This document shows positions 29,825-39,644 of a DNA stretch of 64,000 nt, one piece after another. The stretch covers positions 1 to 64,000 of the forward strand of contig JAGFIT010000057.1 of assembly GCA_024103385.1 (NCBI GenBank), in the 5' to 3' direction. The position numbers were made by a program, and so were the translations under genes. Origin of the DNA: Vicingus serpentipes. Lineage in GTDB: Bacteria > Bacteroidota > Bacteroidia > Flavobacteriales_E > Vicingaceae. The notes under the pieces are model-generated. The model had not been told where the DNA came from. It was given only the letters and a program-made list of their open reading frames with translations, and did no database searches. Within the stretch, counting starts at the first letter, position 1. Each line of letters opens with the position of its first letter.

Positions 29825-31012
29825 CTGACTATTAACCATTTAAGATACATATTTTTTGGATTAGCATTTGCATTTATTGCAAATGGTTATGCTCAAAATC
29901 ACCAGCGAAAAGCATTTATAGAACCCGAATACAGCATTGGAAAAATTATTCCTAGCTATGGAGACACTTTTCCAAAAACTTCTTTCCAACAAGGAATTGC
30001 TGTAAATATTGGTTCCATTAATACAGACACCAACAGCTGGGCAAAGTATTACAATTTCTCTGAAGCAGGAATAATGTTACTCTATTCCAATTTCAGTAAC
30101 AATAGAGTTTTCGGGCATCAATTTGGGGTTGTTCCTTACGTGGCATTTCCTGTTTTTAACCGAGCTAAAGCCAATTACAAATTAAAACTGGGGTTAGGTT
30201 TAGCCTACTTTACTAATTCTTTTGACAGCATGGACAACACAGCCAACCAATTAGTTGGCGCTCCTTTTTCATGGGATTTTAAATTGTTCCTTTACCGAAA
30301 TATGTACTCCTCTTCTAATTTCAATTTGTTTTTGGGTGCTGGTTTATCACATGAATCCAATGGACATGTGAAAATGCCTAATATGGGAATTAATTCTATT
30401 TTACTAAGTTTAACTGGACAATTTTATACGAATAACAACCCTTACTTTGTTCCCAATCGTGTAAAAGGGAAGAATCATGCTCCAAAAAAAATGTTCATTT
30501 ATCTGCGAGAGGGAATTGGAATACATGAACAAAGTGTTTCTGAAGGGCCACTAACAGGGAGAAAAAAACCTGTTTACGCAACTTCAATTGCTCTTGGCTA
30601 TACCTACAACAATCATTTAAAGCTAAGAAGTGGATTTACCTATAAATACTATGAACAATACCATACCCATTTAACAGAAAACAATATAAATGGATTAAGC
30701 AATCAGCCTAAGCTGAATGCCTCTGCTTTGGTCTTTTATGTAGGAAATGAATTTTTAATGAGTCATTTTAGCATGGATACGGAAGTAGGCATCAATTTAT
30801 ATAAACCTTTTTACAATCAATTCCACCCAAGCAATAAAATTGGACCAACCTTATTGAAAATTTTTGCCACTCGTTTAGGATTACATACCTATTTGTTTGA
30901 CACGAATAAACTCCCCCCACATAACATTTCTTTAGGGATTAACTTAAATGCTAACCTAGCTAAAGCCGATTTCACAGAATTAAGTATTAGTTACACCTAC
31001 AACTTCCAATAA
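29825..31012 (+). CDS. Acyloxyacyl hydrolase, PagL-like lipid A deacylase, with a non-standard start
   Basis: A protein of about 395 residues predicted to be an outer-membrane beta barrel that removes a 3-O-acyl chain from lipid A. The signature LSHESNGHVKMPNMGIN contains the H-x-S pair of PagL. An ATG-only reading would start at 30068 or later and lose the signal peptide. In frame upstream, after a stop at 29816-29818, lies a clear one (HLRYIFFGLAFAFIANGYAQ) with no ATG, GTG or TTG before it, only CTG 29825 and ATT 29831. I therefore annotate from CTG 29825; the true start is uncertain. It follows secA by 17 bases and precedes the sulfatase-type gene by 51 bases. Confidence 0.7.
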   Translation: MTINHLRYIFFGLAFAFIANGYAQNHQRKAFIEPEYSIGKIIPSYGDTFPKTSFQQGIAVNIGSINTDTNSWAKYYNFSEAGIMLLYSNFSNNRVFGHQFGVVPYVAFPVFNRAKANYKLKLGLGLAYFTNSFDSMDNTANQLVGAPFSWDFKLFLYRNMYSSSNFNLFLGAGLSHESNGHVKMPNMGINSILLSLTGQFYTNNNPYFVPNRVKGKNHAPKKMFIYLREGIGIHEQSVSEGPLTGRKKPVYATSIALGYTYNNHLKLRSGFTYKYYEQYHTHLTENNINGLSNQPKLNASALVFYVGNEFLMSHFSMDTEVGINLYKPFYNQFHPSNKIGPTLLKIFATRLGLHTYLFDTNKLPPHNISLGINLNANLAKADFTELSISYTYNFQ

Positions 31013-31063
31013 AAATGTTTTGTAAATTGTTAATTTTACACCTATTCGAAAATTAATCCATAC

Positions 31064-33028
31064 GTGAATTACAAAGTCCCCCATAGATATAAATTACTCG
31101 TTGTTTTTGCATCTGTATTCTTAATACTCTCTACAGTAACAAGAGTTGCTTTTTATATCTGGTCTTTTGAAGAAATTGATTTCTCTCTGATTAGCCTTTT
31201 AAGAATAATTTTTACTGGATTATTTTTTGACGTAGGTACCATCTCCTATTTCTTGTTACCTTACATTTTGTACTTACTGTTTTTACCCAACAAGTATTGT
31301 GGCAGCCTATTCGACAAAATAATTACTCACTTTGCCTACTTCGTTGGGTTAATCACATTTGTATTTACCACATTTGCTGAATTTACTTTTTGGGAAGAGT
31401 TTCAAAATCGGTTCAATTTTATATCTGTAGATTATCTGATATACACCAGTGAGGTTATTCAAAACATTAACCAATCGTATAATGTCCCTATTTCATTAAG
31501 TGTTATCTTAGGGATTGTTTTTCTAATCATCTATTTATCGCACAAAAAGCAGTATTTCTATAAAACTTTTTACACGCAAATTTCCTTGAAAGAAAAAATT
31601 CCTTTTGCATTACTTATTATTTTCATTTTTACTTTTTTTAGCTTATTCATTAAAAATGAAAGTGCTGAATGGTCTGATAATCGTTACGAAAATGAATTGA
31701 GTAAAGCTGGTATTTATTCTTTTTTTGCCGCGTTTAAAAATAATGAATTGAGCTATCCTAATTTCTACTTAACTAAAAATGTGGATGATTCATTTAAAAA
31801 AGTGAAACAATACGTTATTGCTGAAAACATGCAATTAGCTACACCCAACAAGTATAGTTTTAAACGAAAAGTAATTAACGAAGGTGAGGAACTAAAACCT
31901 AACGTTATTTTTATTTGCATAGAAAGTTTTAGTGCTGAATTCCTAAAACGTTATGGAAGCCGTTACAATATGGCTCCTCATATAGACAGTTTAATTCCAA
32001 AATGCATTTCGTTTACTAATTTATACGCTACAGGAACAAGAACTGTTCGTGGAATGGAAGCCATTACTTTATCTATTCCTCCTTCTCCTGGCAGAAGTGT
32101 AGTAAAAAGAAATAACAATACAGGGCTATTTAATATTGGCACCATATTTAAAGAAAAAGGATACAAAAATGTTTTCTTTTACGGAGGAGATGGATATTTC
32201 GATAACATGAATAATTTTTTTGGAGGAAATGGTTTTGATATTGTAGATAGAGGAAGAGGATATCTAATGGGAGATGAATTTACCTCAAAAAGAACCAATA
32301 TTGAGGATGATGAAGTGACTTTTGAAAATGCTTGGGGCGTGTGTGATGAAGACATCTATCGAAAAGTATTAAAGGAGGCTGATGAAAACTTTAAGAATAA
32401 TCAATTGTTTTTTAACTTCATCATGACTACATCTAACCATCGCCCTTATACGTATCCTGAAAATAAAATAGCTATTCCGTCAGGTCACGGTAGAGATGGT
32501 GCTGTTGAATATACAGACTTTGCCATCCATGATTTTTTAGAAAAAGCAAAAACAAAACCATGGTTTAGCAACACTGTTTTTATAATCATGGCTGATCACT
32601 GTGCTTCTAGTGCTGGAAAACAAGCTCTCGATATTTCTAAATACCACATTCCTGCTTTAATCTATAACTTAAAAACAAAAGCTCCTCAGGAAATAAGTAC
32701 CCTTTGCTCTCAAATAGATTTTTTTCCTACCCTATTTGGTTATTTTAATTGGGATTATACTTCTCAATTATTAGGCAGAGACATCTCGAAAATAAAATCG
32801 GAAGACGAATTTACTTTTATTGCTAATTACAGAAAAATGGGATTCCTAAAAAATGGTTACCTAACTGTGCTTAACGAACAAAAATCTGCCAACTTTTACC
32901 AATGGAATAAAGAAAATAATCAATTACACGATGTTCCAATGGATTCTACACTACTTCATCAAACTATTTCTTATTACCAAGTTTCAGACTACCTTTATCA
33001 AAATGGATTACTAAAGATTGAAGAGTAA
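31064..33028 (+). CDS. LtaS/sulfatase-superfamily membrane enzyme (phosphoglycerol or phosphoethanolamine transferase-like)
   Basis: A 654-residue protein starting at GTG. Five hydrophobic segments lie at about residues 12-34, 45-75, 87-105, 143-159 and 180-196. An extracytoplasmic alkaline-phosphatase-fold domain follows from about residue 277. Expected active-site elements are E287 (ICIESFS), the nucleophile T327 (TGTRTVRGMEA) and a late ADH motif (IIMADHCASS). Such enzymes move a polar head group from a phospholipid onto a glycan or lipid. Lacking teichoic acids, Bacteroidota probably use it on lipid A, glycans or lipids; the substrate cannot be read. Placement after a PagL-like gene suggests envelope lipid remodelling (inference). 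Confidence 0.85.
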   Translation: MNYKVPHRYKLLVVFASVFLILSTVTRVAFYIWSFEEIDFSLISLLRIIFTGLFFDVGTISYFLLPYILYLLFLPNKYCGSLFDKIITHFAYFVGLITFVFTTFAEFTFWEEFQNRFNFISVDYLIYTSEVIQNINQSYNVPISLSVILGIVFLIIYLSHKKQYFYKTFYTQISLKEKIPFALLIIFIFTFFSLFIKNESAEWSDNRYENELSKAGIYSFFAAFKNNELSYPNFYLTKNVDDSFKKVKQYVIAENMQLATPNKYSFKRKVINEGEELKPNVIFICIESFSAEFLKRYGSRYNMAPHIDSLIPKCISFTNLYATGTRTVRGMEAITLSIPPSPGRSVVKRNNNTGLFNIGTIFKEKGYKNVFFYGGDGYFDNMNNFFGGNGFDIVDRGRGYLMGDEFTSKRTNIEDDEVTFENAWGVCDEDIYRKVLKEADENFKNNQLFFNFIMTTSNHRPYTYPENKIAIPSGHGRDGAVEYTDFAIHDFLEKAKTKPWFSNTVFIIMADHCASSAGKQALDISKYHIPALIYNLKTKAPQEISTLCSQIDFFPTLFGYFNWDYTSQLLGRDISKIKSEDEFTFIANYRKMGFLKNGYLTVLNEQKSANFYQWNKENNQLHDVPMDSTLLHQTISYYQVSDYLYQNGLLKIEE

Positions 33029-33032
33029 TTTG

Positions 33033-33104
33033 TAGCCCCGCTAGGAATCGAACCTAGATCTACAGTTTAGGAAACTACTATTCTATCCATTGAACTACGG
33101 GGCC
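33033..33104 (-). tRNA. tRNA-Arg (anticodon CCT)
   Basis: A 72-nt cloverleaf read on the minus strand. The 7-bp acceptor stem is closed by a G-T wobble at its end; the D stem is GTTC/GAAT; the anticodon loop TTCCTAA gives CCT, reading AGG; the T stem CTAGG/CCTAG has loop TTCGATT; the discriminator is A. CCA is not encoded (CAA follows). It is convergent with the sulfatase-type gene, 4 bases from its stop. Confidence 0.95.
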
Positions 33105-33164
33105 AAATACATTCTAACTCTTACTTTTATAGCAGCACGAACAAAAAAAAGCACATTCAAGCAG

Positions 33165-33184
33165 CATTGAACTACAGAGCCAAA
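33165..33184 (-). repeat. Degenerate copy of the tRNA-Arg 5' end
   Basis: Twenty bases match 33088-33107, the 5' acceptor strand and D-arm start of the tRNA, at 18 positions, in the same orientation and 77 bases upstream of the gene. The rest of a tRNA is absent. It is a remnant of a duplicated tRNA or an old integration scar. Confidence 0.6.
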
Positions 33185-33274
33185 ATTTATACAAAAATAT
33201 AAATTAACCTAGTTTTAGCTTATAATTCAAGTAGTTCTTTTTATCTTTACTCATTCAAAATTAAGTTCAGCTTC

Positions 33275-33688
33275 ATGTCAAAAACCTTATTAACGTTAGA
33301 TGATGATTATGATTTTGGCTTAATAGGAATAAGTTGTCATGCTAAAGATTATCGGATTTGTTGGGAAATTAACAAAACGCTTAAAACCGATTTGGTAAGA
33401 GGTAACGATTATGAAATCAAAAGAAAAAACGAAATTAGCACACATTCTTTTTATGATTTTTATGACGAAACCAACCAAACTGAGTTGTATCTAATTGCTA
33501 ATAAAGGAGAAAAAGGATTTTTAATCCCCGAACAAAAAACAACCGACTTCTTTTTATTATTAAAAGGAAATATTACTAATCACCTAATTGACGATTTACT
33601 AACTAAACTAAATGGATTAAACCTGGTTATTGCAGCCTTTAACATTAACCCAGAGAATTTAAAATCCAAACAAAATTTATTATTCTAA
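33275..33688 (+). CDS. IPExxxVDY family protein
   Basis: A 137-residue soluble protein of a Bacteroidota family named for its motif, here present as IPE-x3-TDF (I84-F92), so V and Y are replaced by T and F. Its role is unknown. It lies 2 bases before pyruvate kinase, the usual neighbourhood of this family, so the two are co-transcribed and probably translationally coupled. No membrane segment, signal or enzyme motif is seen. A link to pyruvate kinase activity is only suggested by the conserved gene order. Confidence 0.85.
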   Translation: MSKTLLTLDDDYDFGLIGISCHAKDYRICWEINKTLKTDLVRGNDYEIKRKNEISTHSFYDFYDETNQTELYLIANKGEKGFLIPEQKTTDFFLLLKGNITNHLIDDLLTKLNGLNLVIAAFNINPENLKSKQNLLF

Positions 33689-33690
33689 CT

Positions 33691-35112
33691 ATGCGTAAAA
33701 CAAAAATAGTAGCTACCATTGGTCCTGCAACAGCATCAAAAGAAATGCTTAAAAAAATAATTAAAGCAGGAGTCAATGTTTGCCGTATCAATTTTTCACA
33801 TGGCTCTTATCAAGATCATGAGCAAGTTATTAAAAACATTAGAGAAATTAACCAAGAAGAAGGTCTTTTTACTGCCATTTTAGGCGACTTACAAGGTCCA
33901 AAAATTAGAGTAGGGGAAATTGAAAATAATGGTGTTGAAGTGATTACTGGTCAAGAAATTACCATATCTTCATTGCCATGTGTTGGGAATAAAGATAAAA
34001 TCTACATCAGTTATCAGAACTTTCCTAAAGATGTTTCTCCTGGAGAAAGAATATTATTAGATGACGGAAAATTAAACTTTGAAATTAAAAGTAGTAATGG
34101 AGTTGATGAAGTTATAGCGATTGTTAGACACGGAGGAGTTTTATCTTCTAACAAAGGAGTTAATCTACCCAACACTAAAATTTCTTTACCTTGTTTAACA
34201 CCAAAAGACCTTGCTGACCTAGAGTTTGCATTGAACATGAATATTTCATGGATAGGTCTTTCTTTTGTGAGGAATGCACAAGATATTATTGAATTAAAAA
34301 AGATAATTACTAAAGCGAAGAGCACAGCTAAAGTCATTGCTAAAATAGAGAAACCAGAGGCCATTAACGATATTGACGGTATTATTAAAGCAACAGATGC
34401 GCTAATGGTAGCAAGAGGGGATTTAGGTGTTGAAATTCCTTTTCAAGAAGTTCCTCGAATCCAAAAAATGATTGTAAAGAAAAGCATGAAGGCAGCTAAA
34501 CCTGTTATTATTGCTACACAAATGATGGAAAGTATGATTACCAATTTAACTCCATCAAGAGCGGAGGTAAATGATGTAGCTAACGCTGTTTTAGATGGAG
34601 CTGATGCTGTAATGCTGAGTGGGGAAACCTCTGTAGGAAATTTTCCTGTTCAAGTAATTGAAGCAATGAACAAAATAATTGTAGACGTTGAAAAAGAAAG
34701 CACATTATACCATTCTGAATATGCTCCAGAAGAAGACAAGTACAATCGATTTATAACAGACTCTATTTGTTTTAACGCTTGTCGTTTAGCTCAACGAGTT
34801 CATGCGGCTACAATTGTTACCATGACTTTTTCTGGTTACACTGGTTTTAAAATTGCTAGTTTCAGACCTAAAGCCGACATTTTTGTATGCACAGGAAACA
34901 AAGACATTTTAAATATGTTAAGTCTTGTTTGGGGAGTAGATGTATTTTATTATGATAAATTTGTAAGTACAGACGACACTATTTCTGATATTAAACAAAT
35001 TCTTAAAAAAGAAGGTAGAGTTGGAGAAAAAGATTTAGTGATTAATTTAGCCAGTATGCCTATTTCTGAAAAGGGAGAAACCAACATGATGAAATTAAGT
35101 TATGTGGAATAA
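33691..35112 (+). CDS. pyk: Pyruvate kinase
   Basis: A 473-residue glycolytic enzyme that makes pyruvate and ATP from phosphoenolpyruvate. N-terminal TKIVATIGPA and the substrate-binding CRINFSHGS are present. The beta domain is the segment after GDLQGPKIRVG. The catalytic lysine region is AKIEKPEAINDIDGI and the metal site is MVARGDLGVEIP. The C-terminal regulatory domain (TMTFSGYTGFKIASFRP) is complete, and the length is normal. It is in an operon-like row with IPExxxVDY (2 bases before) and the M42 peptidase (30 bases after). Confidence 0.97.
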   Translation: MRKTKIVATIGPATASKEMLKKIIKAGVNVCRINFSHGSYQDHEQVIKNIREINQEEGLFTAILGDLQGPKIRVGEIENNGVEVITGQEITISSLPCVGNKDKIYISYQNFPKDVSPGERILLDDGKLNFEIKSSNGVDEVIAIVRHGGVLSSNKGVNLPNTKISLPCLTPKDLADLEFALNMNISWIGLSFVRNAQDIIELKKIITKAKSTAKVIAKIEKPEAINDIDGIIKATDALMVARGDLGVEIPFQEVPRIQKMIVKKSMKAAKPVIIATQMMESMITNLTPSRAEVNDVANAVLDGADAVMLSGETSVGNFPVQVIEAMNKIIVDVEKESTLYHSEYAPEEDKYNRFITDSICFNACRLAQRVHAATIVTMTFSGYTGFKIASFRPKADIFVCTGNKDILNMLSLVWGVDVFYYDKFVSTDDTISDIKQILKKEGRVGEKDLVINLASMPISEKGETNMMKLSYVE

Positions 35113-35142
35113 AGTTTAATTATTTATTAAAAAGATACACAA

Positions 35143-36192
35143 ATGCCAATCAACGTAAATTTATTAAGAGAAATAACTGAAGTTGCTGGAGCTCCAGGAC
35201 ACGAACAAAGAATTAGGGAAATAGTAGTAAGAGAAATTACCCCCCTAGTTGATGAAATTAAAATTGACAATATGGGAAATGTTGCTGCCATCAAAAAAGG
35301 GAAGGCAGACAAAAAAGTAATGATTGGTGCTCACATGGACGAAATAGGGTTTATTGTTACTCATATTGATGATAAAGGGTTTGTGCATTTTCATACCCTA
35401 GGAGGTTTTGACCCTAAAACGTTAACTGCTCAACGTGTAATTATTCACGGAACGAGAGATGTGATAGGAGTGATGGGCTCTAAACCCATTCACGTAATGA
35501 CTGCTGAAGAAAAAACAAAACTCCCAAAAACAACTGATTACTTTATCGATTTAGGATTATCGAAAGAAGAAGTAGATAAAATTGTGAGCATTGGCAATCC
35601 TATTACACGAGAAAGAGGCTTAATTGAAATGGGAGACTGTGTGAATTGTAAATCATTAGATAACAGATTGGCCGTATTTATTTTAATAGAAGCCTTACGT
35701 GAATTAAAAGACAAAGAAGTGCCTTACGATGTGTATGGTGTATTCACTGTGCAAGAAGAAGTAGGAATTAGAGGTGCCAATGTTTCTGCATTAGAAATTC
35801 AACCTGACTTTGGATTTGGTTTAGACACCACTATTGCGTATGATGTTCCTGGAGCAAAACCTGAAGAAATGATTACAAAATTAGGAGAAGGTACCGCTAT
35901 TAAAATAATGGACAGTTCCACTATTTGTGATTATAGAATGGTCAAGTTCATGGAGAACATTGCCAAAAAGCATAATATTAAAACACAAAAAGAAATTTTA
36001 ACTGCTGGAGGAACTGATACTGCTGGAATTCAACGAATGAACCCTGGTGGAGCAATTGCGGGAGCAATTTCTATTCCTACTCGTCATATTCACCAATCTA
36101 TTGAGATGGCAAACAAATATGATATTAGAGGAAGTATAGACATGTTAACCAACTGTTTATTAGAAATTGACCAACACGATTGGAGTTTTTAA
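35143..36192 (+). CDS. M42-family metallopeptidase (glutamyl/leucyl aminopeptidase or endoglucanase-like)
   Basis: A 349-residue cytosolic dinuclear aminopeptidase. Ligands and catalytic residues can be placed: H64 and D66 (GAHMDEIGF), D173 (SLDNRLAVF), E205/E206 (VQEEVGIRGA), D228 (FGLDTT) and a late His in the RHIHQSIEM segment. Family members form 12-subunit shells that trim peptides. Some relatives are annotated as cellulases, a name without good support. It follows pyk by 30 bases and is closed by a strong bidirectional terminator, so IPExxxVDY-pyk-M42 is likely one transcript. Confidence 0.92.
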   Translation: MPINVNLLREITEVAGAPGHEQRIREIVVREITPLVDEIKIDNMGNVAAIKKGKADKKVMIGAHMDEIGFIVTHIDDKGFVHFHTLGGFDPKTLTAQRVIIHGTRDVIGVMGSKPIHVMTAEEKTKLPKTTDYFIDLGLSKEEVDKIVSIGNPITRERGLIEMGDCVNCKSLDNRLAVFILIEALRELKDKEVPYDVYGVFTVQEEVGIRGANVSALEIQPDFGFGLDTTIAYDVPGAKPEEMITKLGEGTAIKIMDSSTICDYRMVKFMENIAKKHNIKTQKEILTAGGTDTAGIQRMNPGGAIAGAISIPTRHIHQSIEMANKYDIRGSIDMLTNCLLEIDQHDWSF

Positions 36193-36220
36193 TTAGATTA
36201 GCATTCTGTTTATATAATTC

Positions 36221-36255
36221 AAAAAGGCTTACCGCATATGCAGTAAGCCTTTTTT
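36221..36255 (+). terminator. Bidirectional terminator
   Basis: A 12-base perfect stem (36221-36232 with 36243-36254) has A and T runs on both sides. It can end the M42 transcript from the left and the subtilase transcript from the right. Confidence 0.88.
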
Positions 36256-36288
36256 AACTAACCAACTATATATTTAACCCGAACTTAC

Positions 36289-37935
36289 TTATTGAATAAC
36301 TACTTTTTTTGATATAAAATAGTTGTTTTCACCTAAAACCTGAACAATATAAATACCTCTGGAATAACTATTGACATCAATTTTTATTGAGTCTACTTCA
36401 TTTACAACTTTCTCTTCAAAAACTACAGTTCCTTGCACATTAATTACTCTCACAGATTGATTTTTTTTAATTGAAAGAACATTTAAGTAACTTACTGTTG
36501 GGTTTGGATAAATAAAAAAATCCAAATCATTCAAATTTCTTTTTTCAATATTAGCAATTATAGGTTGTTGCAACGCTTGGTAAGCATTAATCCTACCATA
36601 TCCCATATAATCATCAAATCCGGCAACATCTTCATTAAATTTACCTACCTGATCTTCAGCCGTACCCCTAAGTGTATTTCTGATATCATCAGGAGTCATT
36701 GCAGGATATTTTGCCAACAACAAAGCACTAACACCTGATACCATTGGTGCTGCTTGTGATGTTCCTCCCCAATATGTGTTATAATTGGTATTTGATTGAT
36801 AATCCAATCCATAAATATAGCTACCTGGAGCTACCACATCAATATGACTACCATAACTACTGCCTCCACCCCAAAAGAAAGGGGAAGATCTCCAATCTCT
36901 AGCATTAGTCGATCCAATAGCTATAGCATTTGTATAGCCTGCCGGATATTGAACCGTACTGTTATTCGCATTTCCCATACTAGCTACTACTACCACTCCA
37001 TTATTATAAGCATAGTCAACTGCATTTTTTAAGGTTGTCGAATAAGAAGTTCCTGCTAAAGACATATTAATCACATCTGCTCCGTTATCTACAGCGTAAT
37101 ATATCGCACTCGACCACCAAGAATAAAGCCCTGAACCATTCTGATCTATCACTTTACAAATCATTAATTTACAATTCCAATCTATTCCCGCATAGCCTAT
37201 ATTATTATTTCCATTTGCTCCTATTATTCCCGCAACGTTTGTTCCATGCCCCCAATCATCAACAGGATTGTTGTCATCATAAGCAAAATCCCACCCCTTA
37301 GTATCATCAACATAGCCATTTCCATCACTATCAGAACCATCCGCAATCTCGTTTGTATTTGTCCAGATTCTTCCACTAAATTCAGGATGGTCTAGTTTTG
37401 CTCCTCCATCTAAAACCGCAACAATAATAGAAGTATCCCCTTGTTCAATATCCCATGCTAAATCCATATCTATATCTGCATCTACTATAGCTGTAGATAA
37501 TGAAAAAGATCCATCATTAAGAAGAGCATACTGTCTAGAAAAATAAGTATCATTCGGTAATGTCGATTTATTGCTACCTTTTTTCCCTGTAGCATAACCG
37601 ATATAGTTAGGTTCAACATATTCAAAAAGACCTGTATTCATATAATCTTCAATTAATTTTGAAATATCATAATCTCCTTTAAATTCGATTACATAAGTAC
37701 TTGTCAGCTTTTGATTACCAATTTCTTTAATTTTTTTTACTGGATATTTTTTATTGATACTGTTTAAAGCAGAATTTGAAAATTTAGACTGGTCAACAAA
37801 GTGCTTTACCTCCATTTTTGAATCAGCATGAAATTTCACAATTACTGTTGTTGTTGAGTAATTAAACTCTACTTGAGAATAACCTTCTAAACTAAATGAC
37901 AAAACCAATGATAAGAGTAAAAGAAAATGTTTCAT
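36289..37935 (-). CDS. Secreted subtilase (S8 serine protease) with type IX sorting tail
   Basis: A 548-residue protease. In order: signal peptide (1-20, ending GYSQ), an I9-like inhibitor prodomain (~25-115), and an S8 catalytic domain with D176 (AVLDGGA), H230 (WGHGTNVAG), oxyanion N322 (MGNANN) and S393 (GGTSQAAPMVSG). The last ~75 residues are a type A type IX C-terminal domain (FFIYPNPTVSYLNVL ... GIYIVQVL ... KKVVIQ). It should be exported by Sec, moved over the outer membrane by the type IX system, and cut from its tail by the sortase. A good promoter precedes it. It may digest external protein or process surface proteins. Confidence 0.93.
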   Translation of the reverse strand: MKHFLLLLSLVLSFSLEGYSQVEFNYSTTTVIVKFHADSKMEVKHFVDQSKFSNSALNSINKKYPVKKIKEIGNQKLTSTYVIEFKGDYDISKLIEDYMNTGLFEYVEPNYIGYATGKKGSNKSTLPNDTYFSRQYALLNDGSFSLSTAIVDADIDMDLAWDIEQGDTSIIVAVLDGGAKLDHPEFSGRIWTNTNEIADGSDSDGNGYVDDTKGWDFAYDDNNPVDDWGHGTNVAGIIGANGNNNIGYAGIDWNCKLMICKVIDQNGSGLYSWWSSAIYYAVDNGADVINMSLAGTSYSTTLKNAVDYAYNNGVVVVASMGNANNSTVQYPAGYTNAIAIGSTNARDWRSSPFFWGGGSSYGSHIDVVAPGSYIYGLDYQSNTNYNTYWGGTSQAAPMVSGVSALLLAKYPAMTPDDIRNTLRGTAEDQVGKFNEDVAGFDDYMGYGRINAYQALQQPIIANIEKRNLNDLDFFIYPNPTVSYLNVLSIKKNQSVRVINVQGTVVFEEKVVNEVDSIKIDVNSYSRGIYIVQVLGENNYFISKKVVIQ

Positions 37936-37981
37936 ACCTATAATTTTTAGTGCGTTAACAAATACTTTCCATATTTCAATT

Positions 37982-38012
37982 CAAATATATCTAGTATAAT
38001 TATTAGAACAAA
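37982..38012 (-). promoter_or_regulatory. Promoter of the subtilase gene
   Basis: On the minus strand TTTG (38012-38009) and TATATTTG (37989-37982) are 19 bases apart, an exact match to the Bacteroidota -33/-7 consensus. The -7 box lies 47 bases before the start codon. Confidence 0.65.
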
Positions 38013-38101
38013 AATAAAACCACAGATTAATTAGCAATTGATTTGATTAATAAATACAAAATATATATTTATATTAGGCATTTAATTGTATTATTAATTA
38101 T

Positions 38102-39644
38102 ATGGGAAATAAACAAACTCAATATATTTTCGATTTGATAAAATCAATGAACCGATCTGAAAAAGGATACTTTAAAAAATATTCTGCTCTACACACAATA
38201 GGAGAAAAAAACAATTACATTAATTTATTTGAAGCTATAGATAAACAAAAAGAGTATAATGAAGATAAGTTGCTAGAGAAATTTCATAATGAGAAATTTA
38301 TAACTCAATTCCCCGTTGCAAAAAATTATCTCACCTCTATGGTGTTAAAAAGCTTGCGTGCTTTCTACTCTGGAAAATCAATTGAAACCAAACTGGATGA
38401 AAAGCTTTTAGAAATAGATATTTTATACAAAAAGGGGTTACTAGAGTTTTGTAAAAATGAGCTTAAAAAAACAAAACGCTTAGCCAAAGGTTACGAAAAG
38501 CACACTCACTATTTACGCATCCTAAATTGGGAGCGGAGAATACAAGACATTCAATCGTTTTCTAAATCAGAAGAAAAAAAATAATCTAATAGATGAACTA
38601 CACAGAGAAGAGAAGGATATTTTAAATAAAATGAAAAATGAAAGTGAATATTCACAATTATCTTACCTTCTTTTCTCTAAAATATTCGAAGCAGGAGCAC
38701 TGCGCACAAAAAAAGATTTCGAAGCTTATGATAAAATAGTTCAACACCCTTTATTACAAAGCGAAGATAGGGCCATCTCCATAATATCAAAATGCCATTT
38801 TAACAACATTATGGCAAAATACTATGAAATTACAGAATCTACCGAAAACAACCTAAAAGCCAACCAACGCTTGGTTGAAATCCAAGAACAAAATCCACTT
38901 CAAATAAAAGAAAACATAAGAAGGTACATCTCCTCACTGTATAATCTAACAATTGCCTGTGGAAAAAGAAAAGATTACAATGGTTTTTATGAATGCCTCC
39001 ATAAACTGAGAGCAATCCCAAAAGATTATGGGAAAATTCTAACTAAAGAATTAGAAGAAGTAATTTGGTTGTACTCTTTTAGTGTGGAATTGTATACTAA
39101 CATTCAACTCAACCACTTTGAAGAAGCAAAAATAGTTGCTAACAAAATCATTGACTCTCTAACACATTACAAAGGGAGAATCAACCAAATAGTATACATA
39201 GAACTTTACTATTACATTGCTTACACTTTTTTTATTTTTGGCGAATATAAAAAATCCATAAAATGGCTCAACGAAATAATCAATAACAGCCCTATAAATC
39301 TTCATAAAGAAATTCAATGCAATGCTCGTTTACTTAACTTAATCAGCCATTATGAATTAGGAAATGATGAGCTCGTTGAATACATGGTAAAATCTGTTTA
39401 CCGATTCTTAGCAAAGATGGATCATATTTACCAATTTGAGCAAATTATGTTTGACTTCATTAAACTAACACTTAAAAGTAAAAACAAAACAGAACCCATA
39501 GAGAATTTCAAATTATTAAAAAATCAATTAGAAGAGATTAACCAAATTTCCTACGAAAGAAGAGCCTTAGATTACTTTGATTTTATTAGCTGGCTAGAAA
39601 GTAAAATTAGCAATCGTTCATTTGTTGATGTAAAGAAAAAATAA
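38102..39644 (+). pseudogene. Unknown helical-repeat protein gene, split by a frameshift at an A run
   Basis: Two frames, 38102-38584 (160 residues) and 38631-39644 (337 residues), are parts of one gene. The first runs to TAA 38582-38584 straight after eight A (38574-38581). Removing one A joins it to the second frame without a stop and adds NNLIDELHREEKDILNK before the second frame's first Met, giving about 514 residues of continuous helical protein. The product is rich in Lys, Glu and Leu and in aromatic helix repeats resembling tetratricopeptide-like modules. I do not recognise the family. The gene may be broken, read by slippage, phase-variable, or a sequencing error. A type IX tail or signal peptide is absent, so it is likely cytosolic. 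Confidence 0.75.
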
